From Gymnopus androsaceus JB14 (taxonomy: Eukaryota; Basidiomycota; Agaricomycetes; Agaricales; Omphalotaceae): a DNA stretch of 64,000 nucleotides. Below are positions 20,381 through 31,667 of this stretch, piece after piece; position 1 is the first letter of the stretch, and each line of letters starts with the position of its first letter. Location: assembly GCA_009733575.1 (NCBI GenBank), contig ML769612.1, forward strand, positions 1-64,000, written 5' to 3'. A model generated the notes under the pieces. That model worked only from the letters and a program-made list of their open reading frames with translations. It searched no databases and had not been told where the DNA came from. A program made the translations under genes and the position numbers.

Positions 20381-22141
20381 ATGTCAGATTCTTCCAGTGA
20401 GCAGGCCATCGCTGAAGAAATTTTGAGCTTTCAATTCGACTGGTACGTCTAACATATCAGTGAAATAATCGAGGCCGATCCTGATGTTGGTTGATATGAT
20501 CATAGGTTGTTGAACAACTACACGGCTTTATCTGCTTTTGTTTTATGGTTCCAAGACTTCTTCCTTACCTTCCCTACCGAAGTTCGAACAATATGGTCCA
20601 GAAAAATGACTGGCAGTTCGATATTATTTCTCCTGAGTCGCTATAGCTTTATGCTGTTCGCAGCTATGCAGCTGGTGCTCTTCCTCCCCGGATATATGAC
20701 GGCTATGAGGTTTGTCTGCCTCTTGTCTGTGAGCGAGGACGGATTGACTCTTGGGTACGTTCAGTTGCAGAGATCTGGGTTTTACGATACTTGTTGTCAG
20801 CATTATAGCTGGTGTGGCGACTAAACGCATGCCATTTTCTTTCCTCGCGAAATAAACTTACTGAACGACGTTTAGTACTGGTCATCTTAAGAGTTTACGC
20901 ACTCTTCGGTCAGAAGTGGCTACTGTTCATCCTGCTTTGTCCGTTCATCATCGCGGATATTATCATTGCTATCATAGTATGTCCTACATCTATAATGCCA
21001 GTCTGACGTCTTCACTCACTCAAAGTTTTTAGTCATTGTCCCCGGATACTACCAGCCAAGGAACGTACGCCGAGCCATTCTCGCCATGTTTCGGTACTGG
21101 TGGGAATACTTCAGTCGCGTCAGTGACTTCTTCTTCTTCTTGATGTTTATTCGTTGTATTGACTGTTTCATTATTTCCAACGCCAGTTGTGAGTCTTGAG
21201 TTCATTCAAATCAGTTCAGGTCATTCAATCTACATCCTAGTGATTGTTTTACCTCCTCTCCTTCAATTAGCTTTCGACACCATTATCTTCCTCTTGACTT
21301 TCGCCCGAACTGCTGGACATATCATGCAATCTCGAAAAATGGGTGCTCATAGCATTACCGAGGTTGTCTTGCGTGATGGTTAGTGGGTTCTATAGCGCCC
21401 CCAGGCTTATCACTGACACGATTTCATTTGCTCCAGGCACTCTATACTTCCTGCAAGTCCTTTATTTCTTCAAAGTATGTCTTACTTATCCGATGAGCAT
21501 AGTACCATCTTCATAGTCGGAGGTATCCAAGCAGCGATTGTCATACTAGTGAGTTTGGATTTCTCGTCTTGTTTCCTCTTCCTCCAAGTCCTAAGCTTCG
21601 TTTCAGGGCTCTGTCATGTCGGGCTCAGTTAGTTGCCTTTCCTTATAATCTCAAGCGATACAATTTGAATAGCAATATAGTTATCGGATGCAGCAGCGGA
21701 GACCTCGACAATCGTATCCCCTTTTTTTGCAATGTAAGTCCATCATTCACCCGTCTTTCGCGAGCTCAATCGACTGATCATCCTTCTTCCAGCCTACCAA
21801 ACCTTCTCATAAACCGTTTCGTCCTCAATCTCCGTGCCTTCTCTGACAGCACGGTCCAACATTCTGGCAAGGGCCCCTCGAACACGACTGTCAACACACT
21901 TTCTGTGCCCAACTTTGCTGAGAACAGATTCATTGGTAATATGGGTGCTCCGTTGGACCTTAATCAATGGGACGATCTATGGGACGACGTAAATGAAGTC
22001 GAGGATGAGGGCGGAGAAAGCAGCTGGGCAACTTTAAAAGGAGCAGATCCGTTGACTACATTGGTACCTGTGGTGAGCTCGGTCAGGGAATCTGCTCATA
22101 ATATCTGCGAGCTGATAACGTGTGGTGCTATAGGTATATGA
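20381..22141 (+). CDS. DUF6533-type multi-pass membrane protein
   Basis: Exon 1 (20381-20442) and exon 2 (from 20506) join to a segment matching the DUF6533 start seen in many basidiomycete membrane proteins: LLNNYTALSAFVLWFQDFFL, then EVRTIWSRKMTGSSILFLLS. Later exons add further membrane helices (GFTILVVSIIAG joined at 20878 to VLVILRVYALFGQKW, then FIIADIIIAII; YILVIVLPPLLQLAFDTIIF; GTLYFLQVLYFF) and a hydrophilic acidic tail (WDDLWDDVNEVEDEGGESSW). About seven membrane helices are expected. The family is expanded in mushrooms and has no settled function; a receptor role has been suggested by topology only. Some exon borders between 20710 and 21800 are provisional, and the stop at 22139-22141 may be replaced by splicing. 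Confidence 0.78.
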
Positions 22142-22558
22142 CTACGAGAAGGGTGGCGCCGTTAGTCTGGTGTATATGCGGAGGGACCGTAATACTAACT
22201 AGCAGTCGCAGTTGGTTACTACGTTAAAGGGTGCTCAGCTGCTAGCCAGGCCAAGAAGTAGCCCCAATCCGAGCACTGCATTGTTATTCTTTTTCAAAAT
22301 GAAAATATTTACTAAAAAGACGCAACTTGAATGATCAGGGAAGCACTGTTCCAGTTGAACACGTACCATGGATTTCATTACCATCTTCTTTCGGATTCCT
22401 TGTATATATCGGACATTAAGGTTCCGACACGAAGCTAGTAGTCACGCCATTTTCACATGACCGACTCGGAGACCGATTTTGACAAATTTTTGTCTTTTGT
22501 CTTTTCACTCTTCTGTTCGTCCACTTACTTGAACTACGGTGCAATGGATCAGTTCAAT
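22142..22558. other. Intergenic, nothing seen
   Basis: This is AT-rich DNA between the membrane protein gene and duplication copy 2. No motif, repeat or gene is supported here. Confidence 0.6.
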
Positions 22559-24487
22559 CCTACAGGAGCACGCCGAAATGAAACATGTCCTTGCAGATCG
22601 ATTATCTGATGAAGGCAAGTTGCCGAAAGGCACAATGGGCTCATTTACTTGAGACTCGTCTCACGATTTTGTTGCATCTCATTTCCCTCTTAAACTCGGA
22701 GCTTGCTCTCTTCTCTCTCTCACACACACACTCTCTAGAATTCCCCAATGTTCGGCTACTGTAGTCCATCCTCAGCAGTGTTTTATCTCAATTGAATTCA
22801 GGCAAGTCTGAACTCTGTATATCAGCCTCAAGGGTATAGATTCTGACATAACGGTGTATAGAACGGAATAGAAGGATCAAAGAGAAACGATAGACGAACA
22901 CTAAGTATTCGTGTACAAAGAACGAAGAGATGTGGAGTCGTGAAGAAGAGATGAGTGGTTATAGTGATCCAAAAAATCGACAGTGAACAGACAGCGCGGA
23001 CAAAGCGGAGCGAGAAGAATGGTTATACAATTTACGAGGCATCGATGAACGGAAAGAAAAGCGAAACAATGGGGAAGCGAGCAGGGTACAAAAAACTCTA
23101 CTGGGACTCGAGGATGGTAGGCGCCATGTACTCATCACCCATCACCTCCTCGCTAATGGCCTTTCTCGATAAAATCTTCCTCAACACACTGAAGAGGTTG
23201 AGCTCCAGCTACCGGAGTGTCGACGATCCTAGTGGGACGCTGTATGGGTTTGGGATGCTGACGAACTTCGTCCCATGGCACTACGGGATCAAGGTGGCTC
23301 TCGGGAATACGCCAGTAAGATCCGAGATCGCGCTCAACGTCGTCATCTGCGGGCATGCCGAAGGGCTCGAAAACGAGGGGACCAGGGCACTCGGAGAAGA
23401 GTTCGAAATCCCGCGACGGAAGCTCATGTTGAGCGGGATTCACTTCCGTCTGCATCGTATAATATTCAGGTTTGGTGGTTTTTCCCTAAAATCAACAAAC
23501 TCGAATATTAGACTTTGTAGGCGAGAGAAATTCAGTGAAACGTACTGGTCCGCAATACGAGACAAAGTCGTAGTATCCTCAAAGACCAAGCTGTCGCACG
23601 CACTACAGATTCCGATGGGATGGAGGATAAGCATCACCTCACCGAGTATGCCGGAGGAATGTGGGGAACTCGAATACTCTGGCCGTGGATAATACTGGAT
23701 CTGGTCGCCAGTGGGAGTCCAGATGCTAGTGCTGACAGGCGCGACAAGTGGTTTTGTGGTGGTCTCCTTCGTAACCTCTTCGTTCGTCCAAATCCCAAGC
23801 CGAGACTAGATGAAGAATGATCAGCGGCCACTCAGTCGCATACGATGCCAGTACAAATACCTTGGAGGATCGTAATCATCGGAGACTTAGATTGGGGCGC
23901 GTCTTGGACATAGGTCTCGGATGAGCTCATGTTTAATCTGTTGGTCGAGATTAGAGTTGAGTGGCAAGATGAACGTGTAGAGTAAAGAGAGTTGGTTGAA
24001 CGATTGCACAACATAAGAGTGACTTTTATACCTTGCGCATCATGTGCTGAATGATGCCATGACCAGTCCTTTGTCCGCCCAATGTGTATTTGTTACAAAC
24101 TTACATGTACATGTGGATAAATCGTCTCACGTTGACCCTACACGAGCAGGTAGCACGATAATCCCGTGGCTAGTCAAAGCACTTTGAGCAGCGGTGCTGT
24201 AAATATTATGTTGTTTGCTCCCATTGTTGTCCCAAAACGGATGATAGAACAGCTTTGACTTTCCCATGAGCGTCTAAAAGCGTTTATCGGCGAAACCGAT
24301 TTCCTTGATTCTATGTGTTGTAACAGTAACCCAGAGGGTATTTCTGCATTGGAAGTACCGTAAGTACTATACATATTAATGTGGAGGGTGAGAGTTATAT
24401 AGACGTTAGACCTCAAGGCCGGCGGAGAAGGGCGATTGTAACCGCCTTTCATTCAGACCACCGTGACCATGTACATTTTGTCGTCCA
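22559..24487. repeat. Segmental duplication, copy 2 (1.9 kb)
   Basis: This is the direct-orientation partner of 16990-18906. It begins with the same CCTACAGGAGCACGCCGAA and ends near TTTTGTCGTCC. Several one-base length differences from copy 1 lie in short homopolymers (for example TTT against TT at 23160-23165). Confidence 0.9.
23153..23930 (-). pseudogene. Hypothetical duplicated gene, copy 2, several frame breaks
   Basis: This is the paralogue of 17532-18369. Exon 1 (ATG 23930) lacks two bases relative to copy 1, so it reads APQSKSPMITILQ in place of APQSQVSDDYDPPK. Exon 2 keeps the base that copy 1 lost (TNEEVTKETTTKPLVAP). One base is missing before the GYYDFVTY block, and one extra base in the last exon ends the protein early at IEKGH. 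Copies 1 and 2 are therefore broken at different places; each keeps regions the other has lost. No known family. The short open stretches suggest loss of function or sequence error. Confidence 0.5.
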
Positions 24488-24720
24488 TTGAACTCCCTTT
24501 CAAGGTCTCTACCATTCCAGAACTCAAGCTCGCTATCCTCCGTCAAAAAATTGCTCCAGTTTCACTTCCCGACGACTTGAAAGGCGCTAGATGAGATATG
24601 GCGTCCTCTGGTGTCCCTTTGACGGATATCAAGCGGCTGGTCGCTCGTTTGCAGGAGAGTTAGAACTGGAGAGCAGAAGAAGCCAATTTGAAGGAAGAAC
24701 TTGCTCAGTTTATTAGGAAC
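24473..24720 (+). pseudogene. Truncated hypothetical gene with two in-frame stops
   Basis: From ATG 24473 a single frame reads MYILSSIELPFKVST, then IPELKLAILRQKIAPVSLPD, TGA at about 24592, then VPLTDIKRLVARLQES, TAG at about 24661, then EEANLKEELAQFIRNADV. The two stops interrupt a clearly protein-like helical sequence. No family is assigned. It begins right at the end of duplication copy 2, so its promoter may have come with the duplicated segment. Confidence 0.4.
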
Positions 24721-26678
24721 GCTGACGTACACTGTAGATTTGGGACATTGAACATTCGAAGTTTGTATATAAGAAAATGCGATTCCGCTGCTGTTAGTTC
24801 ATGGATGCAAGCCGTCAAGTGTTTGTGCACTCGTTGAAATTATTGACTCAAACTCTTTGACATTGCCTGGAAGCTTCAAAAGCATCGAAGTCCGGAAAGT
24901 CTTACCACTACTAATCTTCACCGGCGAATTCGACATTTCTTACTAGTTTTCATGTTGTGGCGTTTGGTTTATCATCAATACACGGAGGTAATTTCTACTA
25001 GCTACGGACTCTTGCCATATCCTCCGTACTACATAGAGTTCGAGATATCTACACTGTATCTAGGTTGATCATAGACCAATGCTTGCTCTGGATGATTACG
25101 ACGAATACGTTTTCCCTTCAGCTTTTTCCCACTAGCGGCTTCTCGGTAGCTAAGACAAAGTTTAACGCAATCGATGGAAAAGTCAAAAGACATTGAAAAA
25201 GCCCGGCGATTTATTATACAGCCGATGAACGCAAATGGAAAAAAGCACGCGCTCGGAGAAGGAGGAAGATTATCTAGCACGTAACATCTGGTAAATAATT
25301 CTTTCACCAGCAATACCTCTCCGGTACCATGATTGACTCTGTTCCTAATAAGGATTTTGACGACTGGCGTTGACTGGCGCCTTGTTCTGATTGTTCTGAC
25401 GTGTTCCCAAACATGGAAGATGAAACCGCTTTGACTGTTCACGTGAGAATGATTATGATGATCTTCGTTGATTGACCAGCTGGATTTGAATTTGAATTCT
25501 CGTGCTTTCGGGTCTCCGCTATCATGTTTAACTATGTTCAATCGCGTTTCGCAGAGTACTTTCTCGCCACCAGTCGGTAGTGCCTCAGGCTTGCACAATC
25601 AATTCCATGGCCCACACGTCAAGTTTTATGTAGCGCCCGTTGCTCTTTCTTTCGAACCATCATCAACGATCCACTGTATCTTGTTCTGGCTGGCTCAAAC
25701 CACATCCTTTCGCAGGAAATAATGTTTATCCTGCGTCTCGTCTAGCAAGACCATCAACGTCAATAGGATGATTCGAGACTCTGGTGACAGGTCACAGAAT
25801 CGCGCTTACGGTGGTGATACAAGACGCCCAGCCCGCGGACTTCTATGAATTACTTCGAACTACGGGAGAGATTGTAGCAAGAATGTAAATGCTCGGGTCT
25901 AATGGTACTGGTGCGCGTATATCTTTGATTGTTTTACTTGGTCAACGACTTACTTCCCAGTTTATGTTCCAGTCGATTCCAGTCGAATCAAACTCTCCAC
26001 AGGCGACAGATACACGCCCTAGCACTATACCTTTGCTGCCATAATCAAAATACTTCGCGAACAGAGCTGCTGCACGCAATATCCTCCTCTTCTTGCAAAG
26101 TACGCTTGCACAGTGGGAATCAAGCACAAGAAGGAGACGCGGGTGTGAATGAGGAGTGACTCTGGGGGTGATGCAACATGATGTGTGAGTACTCGACCGG
26201 AAGAATGAATTATGGTGTTGCTAAGGTTTGGGACGCACTTAGTGGTAAAGAAGGCTGTTGGTAGGAGAGTTTACTTGGATACGGGATTGGGCGGCTGCTG
26301 CAGTCTAATTCGACGAAGTAGTTTGAGTGAGTTGTCGTTTTTACTGTAGGTTGTCTTTCTTTTTCGAACAATGGACTGTGGGTGTTGAACCCGAGTGCGG
26401 ACACCTATGAGCAAGATATAACAAGCAGCTTTTTCATTTCGTTTCGCCGCTGGTGGACCGTTCAAGTATGTTCAAACAAAAACGTCAAAGTCTTGCAAAG
26501 TGCCGAGTCAGACCAGCTCCGCCCAAGCTGGCCCAAGTCACTTCAAATGGCTTCTCTGTCTTCAACAAACAATTCTAGACACTCCTTTGGACTCATCTCG
26601 TGCACAACCTTTACATTGACAACTGCTTACTCGTCTAAAATAAGTTTGCAATAATAGACCCGTTCTTCCTCCCTCAAT
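24721..26678. other. Mostly non-coding; one orphan open frame
   Basis: The only long frame is 25029-25598 on the minus strand (189 codons). It has no signal peptide, no repeated hydrophobic segment apart from a short Phe-rich piece, and no motif I know. It might be chance or part of a spliced gene whose other exons were not found. The plus frame 25929-26159 is likewise unsupported. Confidence 0.4.
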
Positions 26679-28536
26679 CTATGGCTCCGTCCAAAGTACT
26701 GCCCCTTTGGCCGTGATAATCTCTGATTTCCATTCATCTAGCATCTTTTCCGGCGCAGTCGCTTCAGGCCGGGTAGATGCTGGCTTTACATCCATGCATT
26801 TGCAGTGATAAACTGTACGTCGGGTTTCCACCACTTGATTACTGTCGCGCAAAATCAAGACTGGCAATTGAATTTGCTCGTGTTCGTCGGTCTTCAACTC
26901 CAGCCAGTCCGTCCACGGTGATGGAGGAGAATCACCGTCCTCCGCCGTACCGACCGAGTAGGCGTATGCGACCCAGCGAGCGTTCTCGAGGTATTTGTGC
27001 ACCTTGGATTTCTCAGTCGCTTGATAATGCTGAAAGCATGATTAATAGGATGGCTCTTTTCCGTAATGAATTACTCACGTTCACATTTGGTGGAACTTTT
27101 GGAGCAGGAGGACGCAACAGGAGCTCAGCCTCGTTGACGATCTCCGCCCACTGATTTACGACCACAAGGTCATTAGCGATAGCTCGAGTGGCGTAGTCTG
27201 TGAGCTCCTTTTTGAAAGTTTGGAGCTCGGCTGTCATTTCCTCAGACTTTTTTTGGATATCCTCTGATGAAGGAGCATGCGCAAAGAATCCAATAGGAAC
27301 CTCAGCGCTGTACTCTTTCTCCGCGTATCTGTCTGCATACTTGACGTAGACGGTAACGTTATTGTTCTCCATAGATGCCGGGGCATTGTGTTTCTCCACG
27401 CTGACTTCAGTACTGACCGCAGCAATACGGCCGTTTTTTTTCTCCTCGTATAGCTGCTTGAGCCTAGTAGTCCGCGTTTCTAGTTCGTTCTTCATTTGCT
27501 GAACGCGAATGCGGAAAGTAGTGACATAGGTCTCATAGCACTCAAGCTTCATTTTATCCCCCTTGTTTACTTCAATCCGGGCCAACGAGGCGTAAATTCG
27601 GCACTGAAGGTTGAAGACCACGAAGAGGTAGGTGAGAGACGCCAAAATACTGATACGAACTTCGGTGTCATCCCACGTCATGAGGTCCTCCATGTGCGAT
27701 ATTGAATAGGACAGAGACCCTGTCTCAGGGCTCGTCTCGACTGTCAACTGGCCGTCGATTGTCTACGGAAGTCCGAATAGTCAGCATGGATCACCCGCAG
27801 TGGTTGTAGGGGATTGCAAAGCACTAACCTTCTTTGCCTCTAAAGCACTAGGCCTCGGGTCATCGACGAATTCTTTCCACTGTGTGTCTACTGTATGTGC
27901 AATGACCCTCACTTTTGTAAGTTGTTTTCTCGTTTGATCCTGATCGTGGATCTTCTGCAAAACGGCCTTCATTGTCGTCAGGGCGTCCGCTTTACCCGAA
28001 TTTGCCGCTACATTGAGCAGTCCTTGGAAGAGAACAATTCCAGAAGCCAGGACAATCCCTTCGGGACCTCCTAAGAAGGATAAGACCTGTAATTTGAGGT
28101 ATTCAGCTACGGCAGTTGTGCGATTACATGACTGGGGCGCTTACTGTTACCGCTGAAAGGCAAGCGTTGAGAACTTCCAGTTGTTCTCCTGCTACAAGTG
28201 GTGATTTGTCTTTCTTGTGAAACCTTCTATCTTTCTGCGGAAGGTTAAGTATATTGAGCTAAAGATATAATGCTTGGGTATTGATTCTCACCTCTTTTTG
28301 TTCTGGGGTCTGATCGATGAGCTGTATAATCTTTTTGACCTTGCTTTCGAAGGGAGACACAACCTCATGCTGGCCTGTCGTTGTGACTGAGCCTTGGACA
28401 GGCATTGCTGAGATAAGAGACGATACTTTTGAAGTTGTAATCTGGTTATGTACTTGCTTATTATAGTCTGGGTGAGGACTGTGCCTTTAACAGGTACCTG
28501 ATTAAGTTGACCAGTCTTGGCCAAATTGGCTTTCAT
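26679..28536 (-). CDS. Hypothetical helical protein, 523 aa, six exons
   Basis: Exons 28536-28498, 28441-28292, 28234-28145, 28086-27829, 27762-27079 and 27029-26679 join exactly in phase 0 and give 523 aa. There is no signal peptide. A glycine-containing hydrophobic stretch (VLSFLGGPEGIVLASGIVLF, residues about 94-113) follows a soluble N-terminus, and a second (ISILASLTYLFVVF, about 216-229) precedes long charged helices likely to coil (RIRVQQMKNELETRTTRLKQ). The C-terminal 120 residues look beta-rich. Soluble helices around a buried hydrophobic core recall alpha-helical pore-forming proteins, but this is inference from layout only and I cannot name a family. It shares a 632-bp upstream region with the divergent 507-aa gene. 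No frame breaks are seen. Confidence 0.75.
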
Positions 28537-28748
28537 TGAAAGATGATCCGCAGGATAATGAATTGCTTTTGTTCGAGGCCGATTCTAGGAAGGCACGGGC
28601 TGTTCATTCTTTCTTTCAATGTCTTCACTCGGAAACGATATAAGGAAAGACACTAACTCAATATGAATACTAACTAGTGTAACTCGGCCGAGAATTCCAC
28701 CGAGCAGATTCATTTCTCCCCTCTTCCTCATCCCTTTCTATTTTTCAC

Positions 28749-28965
28749 CAGTGTTCTCCTTAAGGCCTTGATTAAGGGCACTCTAGGACACCCTGTGGGC
28801 GTCTTAGGCCTTAATTGGTACTTTGATGTCAAGTCCAGGCCCTAATGAAGGTCGGAGCCAAGCCAGAGCCGTCCTACGGTTGATACTTGAAGCTTTTGAA
28901 GGGTGGAAGGCTGCAGGAAGGCTGCGGAAGACCTTAATCAAGGGTCAGGCTTTAGAAGAACACTG
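28749..28965. mobile_element. Inverted-repeat element in a divergent promoter
   Basis: The left end reads CAGTGTTCTCCTTAAGG followed by CCTTGATTAAGG; the right end is the inverse (CCTTAATCAAGG ... TTTAGAAGAACACTG). The pairing is imperfect but extends about 34 bp, around a 150-bp centre with internal copies of AAGGCCTT-like pieces. No target duplication was found. It encodes nothing and sits between the two divergent gene starts at 28536 and 29169. Confidence 0.5.
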
Positions 28966-29168
28966 TCGACCGTCGCAAACTCTGATTCTCCGTGCACCAG
29001 TACCTGTTGTAACCTATGGAAGAGTGCTGCCACTCGTCCCGCTTCTCTGTGGTTTCCTGAGTCAGTTTGCACATCCTGACAAGGTAACATTGGCCAAGGT
29101 CTCTTGCTACTTAAAGATCATTGACTGAGTACATGTTGTTCCTCCATCCTTTATCTCTTTGCTACACT

Positions 29169-30871
29169 ATGTCTCGTCGTCCAGGAGCATTCGACCCCGT
29201 TTACAAAGAAAAGCCTATCAAATTCCATGAGGTCTACGAGAAATTCAGCGATCTCGACGGCACCAACAAGTCCTACAAAGGCCGCTTCGAGTATGGCTTT
29301 GGTGATAAATTCAAGATCGCGCAGGAGAAGGTAGCTGAAAATCGGCAAAAGATGAACCAGGGTGATGCGCTCGACCTCTTCATACAAGATAGGGGAGTTG
29401 CTACCATGGAGAAGGTATTTGGAGGGATGAGCTTTAAGCCGGAAACCGGTATCACGGTCGAACGAGGCTCATTGTCCGAGCTGGCTGTTCGAGGACAGGA
29501 TATCCTTTCAGTCAAGACGAGAATCATTGACCGATGTATCCAAAAGGCCGATGATTACTATCTTAGCAGCAAAATTGGTGATATATACAAGAAAGAACTG
29601 CATGCCATGGAGGCCAAGCGTGAGCTCTTGTCACAGTATAAGCTTTCCTTGCTAACACTGATGGGTCCCGCAGAAAAGGAGCTCTTACCGAAAGATAGCG
29701 CAACCCTTTCCGAAATGACTAGGAAAGGAGAAATGCCAGATGATCTTCTGCTCCGACGCCTTCTTCTCAATGGTTTCCGATACCGGATAGGGGAGTCTAC
29801 GCTCCCAAAACCTGTCCGACAACGATTTTACGAACTGGCCCGAGAGCGGCAAGCCGAGATGCTCAAATCCGGTAAGATCCAGCATTGAACGAGCTTGCTG
29901 GTTGCGAATGCGCTTACTGATGACTGTATGTCAACAGCGATGGAGAAGGCGTCGCCTCGAGCACGAGAGCAGTTTCAACGGATGCTCGATGATTTGAACG
30001 ATAAAAGGCTTACATACGGTAAAGACAAACCTGATGGCTTGGGGCGAAAATTCCTGAGCAAAGTCAGCGAGAAACTCATTGATATAGGGCTTGAAGAGCT
30101 TGAGAACAAGCTGAAGGAGGAACTCGGTAATATTCGGTTCTTCGCTGCCAATAGCTTCCTACCCGTCCTTGGTCCTGCGGATCCTCATGCGACAAGGTCG
30201 AAGCCGTCTTCGTCCGAATTGGATGTGTACGAATGGACGATCGAAGGGTACGAGAAGCGCGGACTGACTCCGCCCAGCTATGATGACCTGAAGTCGGGAG
30301 AGAAACAGCTTCAAAACATCATGAAGACGCTCAAAGAGTGGCTCATGGCGGATGGGAAAACTTTTTGGAGGGAGTAAGTTTCCACGAAAGCCTCAAAGGC
30401 AGTGATGTTTGTTGACATTAAGCAGGTTTCGTCCTCAAGTCACATCAGAACCCGAAGCAGCAGATTCCAACGACACGAAACTCACGACGGTCGCCATTGA
30501 CCTAGGAGAGCAAATCTTGATGCTGCAGATACATCTCTTGTGGGCCGAACGCGTCGATTCCGGAAAGCATCCTTGGCTTTGGGAAGTAGCTTCGGACAAG
30601 ACGGAGTTAGTGACTGAGCTTTCGAATAAATACTTGAAAGAGGTGGGCCATGATTATTCTGAATAAATGTACCTTGACTGAATCGGGCATCTTGAATTTG
30701 TAGGGTCCCGACGCCATGTACAATTTCATCGGAGACTATTCGTATCACGGCAAGCGACCACTGTCTCGTTATGTAGCGTGCAGCGTCATCAACGAAGCTC
30801 TCGAGAACGTTCTGGCGTCTGTGACGAGCGTTGACGCTGGCGGAGTTCATGCCGACATGAACGACAATTAG
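29169..30871 (+). CDS. Hypothetical protein, 507 aa, four exons
   Basis: Exons 29169-29871, 29938-30373, 30426-30642 and 30704-30871 join in frame to 507 aa ending in TAG. The start ATG follows a pyrimidine-rich leader. The product is soluble and strongly charged, with no signal peptide and no membrane segment. Helical stretches (FGDKFKIAQEKVAENRQKMN; KLIDIGLEELENKLKEELGN) alternate with loops. The C-terminus is conserved-looking (GPDAMYNFIGDYSYHGKRPL). I do not recognise a domain; a membrane-bending (BAR-like) fold was considered and not supported. The intact frame and regular introns show a real gene. Its divergent pairing with the 523-aa gene may mean shared regulation. Confidence 0.75.
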
Positions 30872-31667
30872 GAACCCACAAACACTGCGTAGTATAGTCT
30901 TGGAATCGTTGAATGAAGAATTTTGTTGTTATTGGTCTGTAAGGCATATCGTATTAGATTTCACGCCAAGTATTGAGACTCAAAGCCACGTGCATAGCGA
31001 GCGCCCTCTCCGACTCTCCGACGTCAGCAGCGATTTTGGCCTCAGTATTCTGCTTTGAAAATGAAGGCAAGTGAACGAAGTACTTGTGTCCCAAATTTGA
31101 AGCTGAAATTCTAAGCTGAAATCATCCAAACAGAAACGTTTCAGTTTCACGTCGAAATTCTCCAGTTCTGACTATTCTCGGCATAGAATATTCTTCGATC
31201 GCTTCTCCCTCCTCATATGCTGAACCTACTTCCCTTGGCTTTACCGGTCCTCGCCAACGATATTGAACATCAGAATATCTCTCTACTTCATACCACCAAA
31301 CTCGGAATGCCATCCTGGTCTAGAGGCTGAATTCGAGCATTGCACAGTATTCCTTCGGCGAGACATGTGGTACGTGTCTCTGACTCTCCGCCTCCTGAGG
31401 AGAGTTTGATCAGATTATCGTGATTCATCTGGATGTACGTTGCTTCTGTTGCTTCTCATAATCTGGTCATTATCATTTACTAGATTTCACCTTATTATTT
31501 TAGGCCTGGAGCATCGACATGGCTGAATTTATGGGCAATTTTCGACTCTTCATCTTGGCTACATCGATTGAGATCACACCCGCGATGCTTCCGCTCACAG
31601 GTTCCGGAATCTAATTATCGTATTTAAAAACCCCGCTACGCTTTTTCTTGGTTTTTGCCCCTCATCC
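30872..31667. other. Intergenic; promoter of the membrane protein gene
   Basis: No gene is supported. A minus-strand frame at 31122-31313 (63 codons) lacks motifs. TATTTAAAA at 31621-31629, 40 bp before ATG 31668, is a TATA-like box. Confidence 0.5.

Noticed and set aside
26679..28536. Insecticidal-endotoxin-like or other named toxin assignment for the 523-aa protein
   Set aside because: Only the general layout (helices around a hydrophobic core) suggests it. No diagnostic motif was seen, so it stays a hypothetical protein.
29169..30871. BAR-domain reading of the 507-aa protein
   Set aside because: Helical, charged stretches are present but no recognisable BAR pattern or partner domain, so no family name was given.
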